From: Candidatus Eisenbergiella stercoravium
GTDB taxonomy: Bacteria > Bacillota > Clostridia > Lachnospirales > Lachnospiraceae
Assembly: GCA_019113175.1 (NCBI GenBank)
Contig: DXHY01000016.1
Coordinates: 1 to 64,000 of the forward strand
Length of the DNA stretch: 64,000 bases
Direction: 5' to 3'
Numbering within the stretch: position 1 is the stretch's first letter; every line of letters starts with the position of its first letter. The notes beneath the pieces were generated by a model. It made no database searches, was not told the origin of the DNA, and worked only from the letters and a program-made list of their open reading frames with translations. A program made the translations under genes and the position numbers. Below are positions 61,033-64,000 of the stretch, in pieces.

Positions 61033-61470
61033 TCAGATTCCCAGCCCCAGCTCGGACATGCGTTCCGCGATATCCTCCATGGCTTCGTCTTCATCCTCCT
61101 GCAGGGCTTCCCACTTCTCCCGGCTCCAGATCTCAATGCGGCTGGCCACGCCGACCATGACCACATCCTTCTGAAGTCCGGCAAATTCACGGAGATTTCC
61201 GGGGATCAGAATTCTCCCCTGCTTGTCCACCTCCACCTGGGCGGCTCCTGCCAGAAAGAACCTGGCGAACTGACGGTTATCCTTCCTGCTCAACGGAAGG
61301 GCCTTCAGCTTTTCCTCAAAGGCGTTCCATTCCTGATTGTCATAGACGAACAGGCAGCCATCCAACCCCTTGGTAATCACAAATTCTTCTCCGAGACTCT
61401 CTCTGAATTTGGAGGGTATGATCAGCCTGCCCTTCGCATCGATTGTATGATTGTACTCACCCATAAACAT
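61033..61470 (-). CDS. mraZ: Transcriptional regulator MraZ
   Basis: MraZ is the DNA-binding regulator that heads dcw clusters. The 145-residue protein holds two AbrB-like halves: [24 protein letters not shown] and [21 protein letters not shown]. The ATG at 61470 follows GGTGATTGTC, and the longer track start is unsupported. Four AAGTGG repeats about 85 bases upstream are its probable operator, so the gene should control its own operon. Confidence 0.96.
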   Translation of the reverse strand: MFMGEYNHTIDAKGRLIIPSKFRESLGEEFVITKGLDGCLFVYDNQEWNAFEEKLKALPLSRKDNRQFARFFLAGAAQVEVDKQGRILIPGNLREFAGLQKDVVMVGVASRIEIWSREKWEALQEDEDEAMEDIAERMSELGLGI

Positions 61471-61555
61471 GACAATCACCGCCCTGAAAAAGCAGCATGT
61501 TTGTGATTCCTTATGGAAATGCCCCACAAAAGCGTCCGCCTTCTGGAGCTTTCCT

Positions 61556-61591
61556 CCACTTTAAACCACTTCGAACCACTTTCCGCCACTT
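61556..61591 (-). promoter_or_regulatory. MraZ boxes: four AAGTGG direct repeats with 10-base period
   Basis: On the minus strand AAGTGG occurs four times (plus-strand CCACTT at 61556, 61566, 61576 and 61586), exactly ten bases apart. TATACT lies just upstream and may be the -10 of the dcw promoter. MraZ proteins bind such short direct repeats in several bacteria, so this is the expected autoregulatory operator. Confidence 0.8.
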
Positions 61592-61647
61592 TTATATTGA
61601 TTTTAGTATAAGTCAGGGCATTTTGCAAGAAAAAATCAGCAGATGGA

Positions 61648-61692
61648 TAAAAAAAGAGATCCGGGAAGCCAAAAAACTTCCCGGACCTCTCT
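61648..61692 (-). terminator. Terminator of the PAS-CPBP gene
   Basis: Minus strand AGAGGTCCGGGAAG-TTTTTTGG-CTTCCCGGATCTCT-TTTTTT, a strong hairpin with a T run starting within ten bases of the stop. It isolates the dcw promoter from upstream transcription. Confidence 0.88.
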
Positions 61693-61700
61693 TCAGTCCG

Positions 61701-62732
61701 TTATACAAAATTCAGAAAGCTGGCGACCGTACCCAGCGCGAAATGAGGAATTGTAAGTCCCCATACGGATCTCTGCTTCTGGTAAATCAGGCAGAGAATG
61801 CAGGAAAGCAGCATGGCACAGATCATATATGCCAGCCCCTTATGAATATGAACCGCCCCAAAGAACAGAGAAGAAACAGCGACTGAAATCCATTCTCTGT
61901 ATTTTCCCACAAAGAGCCGGTCCAGACTCTCCTGTATGATTCCGTGGGAGATAAATTCCTGGGCAAATGCCGTAACCGGATAAATCCATTGTGCCCAGGT
62001 CAGCGCCCGCCAGTCCCAAAAGGGCATCTCAGGATCAAAAAAGCCGGGCCAAAAGCGGAGGATGGCCGCCTTAACAGCCAGAAGCAGAAAAATGCCGGCC
62101 ACAGTAATCGTGCCGTTGACGGGCAATGATTTTTTTAAGCTTCTCCCGTCCAGTCCGATATCCGCAATGGAAAGGTTGGTATACCGGATCAGAAGGAAGC
62201 CCGCAGCCAGTCCAGCGATCTCCAGAACTATGGTGAGCGTGCTGCTGTCAATGCTTCTTCCTGAAGCATCCCAGACAGCGTACAGAAAGATCCATCCGCA
62301 GAGAATGGAAACCATCGCCGTGAAGGCAGCCATAAAATCCTTCTGCTTCTTCTGCAGCATCGTTCGTTCCGTCACATCGGTAAACTGGACAATAATGCCC
62401 GCCGGTGCTGAATGTCCGTCATCCTCATACAGGAAGGAGGTCCGGACCTGCAGATACAGCCTGGTTCCCCCGGGCTGCGTATAGCTTACCTCTTTTCTGT
62501 GCACTCTGTCCTTATCATAGATGGAATCCAGAATAAGCTGATGGAAGTCATCGTTATCCGGGGAGGAGGACGCTTCCATCAGCGCCGCATATTTCCGGTT
62601 CTGAAATTCCTCCGGAATTCCCAGCAGGCGCAACCCGCTGGGGTTCAGAAAGGCTACCGTTCCATCCGGATTCAGAACCATCACTCCATCAGACACATCC
62701 CGCAGCACCCGGGATACAAAAAGCTGTTTCAT
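61701..62732 (-). CDS. PAS domain fused to a CPBP-family (CAAX protease-like) membrane domain
   Basis: A 343-residue protein. Residues 1-125 form a PAS domain with PAC-like ending (DGVMVLNPDGTVAFLNPSGLRLLGIPEEF; GIIVQFTDVTERTMLQKKQKDF). The rest has about six TM segments with the CPBP pattern. The first catalytic motif reads QEFISHGIIQESL where EExxxR is usual, while the later FGAVHIHKG and IPHFALG histidines are kept. Proteolytic activity is therefore doubtful. It could instead be a sensor. It stands alone with its own terminator between ychF and mraZ. Confidence 0.82.
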   Translation of the reverse strand: MKQLFVSRVLRDVSDGVMVLNPDGTVAFLNPSGLRLLGIPEEFQNRKYAALMEASSSPDNDDFHQLILDSIYDKDRVHRKEVSYTQPGGTRLYLQVRTSFLYEDDGHSAPAGIIVQFTDVTERTMLQKKQKDFMAAFTAMVSILCGWIFLYAVWDASGRSIDSSTLTIVLEIAGLAAGFLLIRYTNLSIADIGLDGRSLKKSLPVNGTITVAGIFLLLAVKAAILRFWPGFFDPEMPFWDWRALTWAQWIYPVTAFAQEFISHGIIQESLDRLFVGKYREWISVAVSSLFFGAVHIHKGLAYMICAMLLSCILCLIYQKQRSVWGLTIPHFALGTVASFLNFV

Positions 62733-62768
62733 CCTCTGACAGCACCTGCCTTTTTGCCGTTCCCCATA

Positions 62769-63866
62769 TCAGACGTTAAACCGGAAGAGGATCGTATCCC
62801 CGTCCTGCACCACGTAATCCTTTCCTTCCATGCGGACAAGGCCCTTCTCCCTCGCGGCGGCAAGAGAACCCTGCTCCAGCAGATCCTTGTAGTTTACCAC
62901 TTCGGCCTTGATGAAGCCCCGTTCAAAATCGCTGTGAATCTTGCCGGCGGCCTGGGGTGCCTTCGTTCCCCGCCTGATGGTCCACGCTCTCGTCTCGTCC
63001 TCTCCGGAAGTCAGAAAACTGATCAGGCCCAGCAGATGGTAGCTGGCCTTCACCAGCTTGTCAAGTCCGGACTCCTTCAGGCCCAGATCCTCCAGGAACA
63101 TGGCCTTCTCATCGTCGTCCAGCTCGGAAATCTCCTCCTCGATCTGGGCGCAGATGACGAATACCTCGCTGCCGTTTTCCGCTGCATAGCTTCTGACCGC
63201 CTGCACGCCCGGATTGGAAGCGCCATCGTCGGCAAGATCATCCTCTCCCACGTTTGCCGCATAGATCACCGGCTTTGCGGTCAGAAGATTCAGAGAGGAA
63301 AAGATCGCTTCCTCATCCTCATCGGCAGGCTGGAATTTCGCCGCAAGAGCGCCCGTCTCCAGAAGCTCCTTCACCCGCTGCAGAAGATCCGCTTCCTTCG
63401 CCAGCGTCTTGTCCATTCTGGCCTGCTTGCCCACCTTGGCGATCCTTCTTTCCAGGATCTCGATGTCGGAGAAGATCAGCTCCAGATTAATGGTCTCGAT
63501 ATCCCGGAGGGGATCGATGCTTCCGTCCACATGCACCACGTTGGGATCTTCAAAACAGCGCACTACATGGATAATCGCATCCACCTCACGGATGTTGCTT
63601 AAAAACTGGTTGCCAAGTCCTTCTCCCTTCGAGGCTCCCTTCACCAGTCCGGCGATATCCACAAACTCAATCACGGCGGGCGTCACCTTTTTGGAATGAT
63701 ACATATCCCCCAGAAGCTTCAGCCGCTCGTCCGGAACGGATACAATTCCCACATTGGGATCTATGGTGCAGAACGGATAGTTTGCCGATTCCGCTCCCGC
63801 TTTGGTCAGTGAATTAAATAATGTGCTCTTGCCCACGTTCGGCAGGCCGACGATTCCTAATTTCAT
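62769..63866 (-). CDS. ychF: Ribosome-associated P-loop ATPase YchF/OLA1
   Basis: YchF is an Obg-family nucleotide hydrolase that prefers ATP and is linked to translation and stress. The 365 residues begin [40 protein letters not shown], with [29 protein letters not shown] (switch region), a helical insert, and the C-terminal TGS domain ([38 protein letters not shown]). AAGGAGACAGAACAGACT precedes the ATG. Confidence 0.97.
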   Translation of the reverse strand: MKLGIVGLPNVGKSTLFNSLTKAGAESANYPFCTIDPNVGIVSVPDERLKLLGDMYHSKKVTPAVIEFVDIAGLVKGASKGEGLGNQFLSNIREVDAIIHVVRCFEDPNVVHVDGSIDPLRDIETINLELIFSDIEILERRIAKVGKQARMDKTLAKEADLLQRVKELLETGALAAKFQPADEDEEAIFSSLNLLTAKPVIYAANVGEDDLADDGASNPGVQAVRSYAAENGSEVFVICAQIEEEISELDDDEKAMFLEDLGLKESGLDKLVKASYHLLGLISFLTSGEDETRAWTIRRGTKAPQAAGKIHSDFERGFIKAEVVNYKDLLEQGSLAAAREKGLVRMEGKDYVVQDGDTILFRFNV

Positions 63867-63907
63867 AGTCTGTTCTGTCTCCTTTATCTATCAGTGTTTC
63901 CGGGCGT

Positions 63908-64000
63908 TCAGTATTTCCTCCTGTCCTTCAGCTCCCCGTAAAGCTGGCAGTAATTTTCATATCTGCTTCTGCTGATCTCTCCGCGCTGAAGGGCTTCCTT
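63908..64000 (-). CDS. rsgA: C-terminal end of a probable ribosome small-subunit GTPase RsgA (partial)
   Basis: Thirty codons on the minus strand run from the window edge to a TGA: KEALQRGEISRSRYENYCQLYGELKDRRKY. RsgA proteins end in a helix of this form (xxAxxxGxIsxxRYxxYxxLxeEl). The gene is cut by the window, so no GTPase motif can be checked. It lies 42 bases before ychF on the same strand. Confidence 0.55.
   Translation of the reverse strand, partial: KEALQRGEISRSRYENYCQLYGELKDRRKY

Overview
The window reads as chromosome of a spore-forming Firmicute, most likely a Lachnospiraceae (class Clostridia). Reasons: a complete spoIIIA operon (AA to AH), a Gram-positive PolC replicase, a dcw division cluster headed by mraZ, the rimP-nusA-infB operon in Firmicute order, AgrC-like and Lan/Cpr-like two-component/ABC modules, and moderately GC-rich coding DNA. 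Most genes lie on the minus strand. Identities come from reading the sequence and recalling families; no search was run.

Layout. 0.2-7.7 kb: an accessory minus-strand block with a DUF4869-type gene, a P-loop ATPase broken by one base in a homopolymer, an N-terminally truncated LytTR response regulator, its GHKL sensor kinase, a three-gene ABC-2 exporter, a membrane protein and the tail of another ABC transporter. At least three genes here look decayed. 7.9-13.5 kb: spoIIIAA-AH, the mother-cell part of the SpoIIIA-SpoIIQ feeding-tube complex. 13.6-18.5 kb: plus-strand regulator, kinase, ATPase and two permeases resembling lantibiotic/cationic-peptide resistance systems, with an 11-bp tandem operator and mobile-looking repeats at both ends. 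18.5-21.2 kb: rpsO and pnp. 21.2-25.6 kb: phnW-phnX (2-aminoethylphosphonate degradation) with an RpiR-type regulator, then an SH3-NlpC/P60 wall hydrolase. 25.6-34.6 kb: the translation operon rimP-nusA-rnpM-L7Ae-infB-rbfA-nrnA-truB-ribF, read from one promoter through a leader hairpin. 34.6-38.7 kb: a heterodimeric multidrug ABC exporter with a MarR regulator. 38.8-41.3 kb: small accessory genes, a HicAB toxin-antitoxin pair, tRNA-Glu(CTC), a class-I glutamine amidotransferase and an unknown gene. 41.3-41.8 kb: an 81-bp tandem repeat array and a nested palindrome. 41.8-47.7 kb: polC and ispG. 47.9-61.6 kb: the dcw cluster mraZ-rsmH-ftsL-PBP-PBP-mraY-murD-ftsW-murA-ftsQ-ftsZ. 61.7-64 kb: a PAS-CPBP membrane protein, ychF and the end of a probable rsgA.

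The least-explained features are non-coding: a family of dispersed stacked hairpins around a GCCGCC-x-GGCGGC stem (near 7.7, 41.7, 47.7, 49.2 and 54.2 kb), the 81-bp array, a 193-bp element with terminal inverted repeats, a 41-bp direct repeat and the promoter-spanning palindrome upstream of the resistance-type regulator. I did not find a clear undescribed multi-gene defence or biosynthetic system. The nearest candidate is the DUF4869/P-loop ATPase pair, whose role I do not know.
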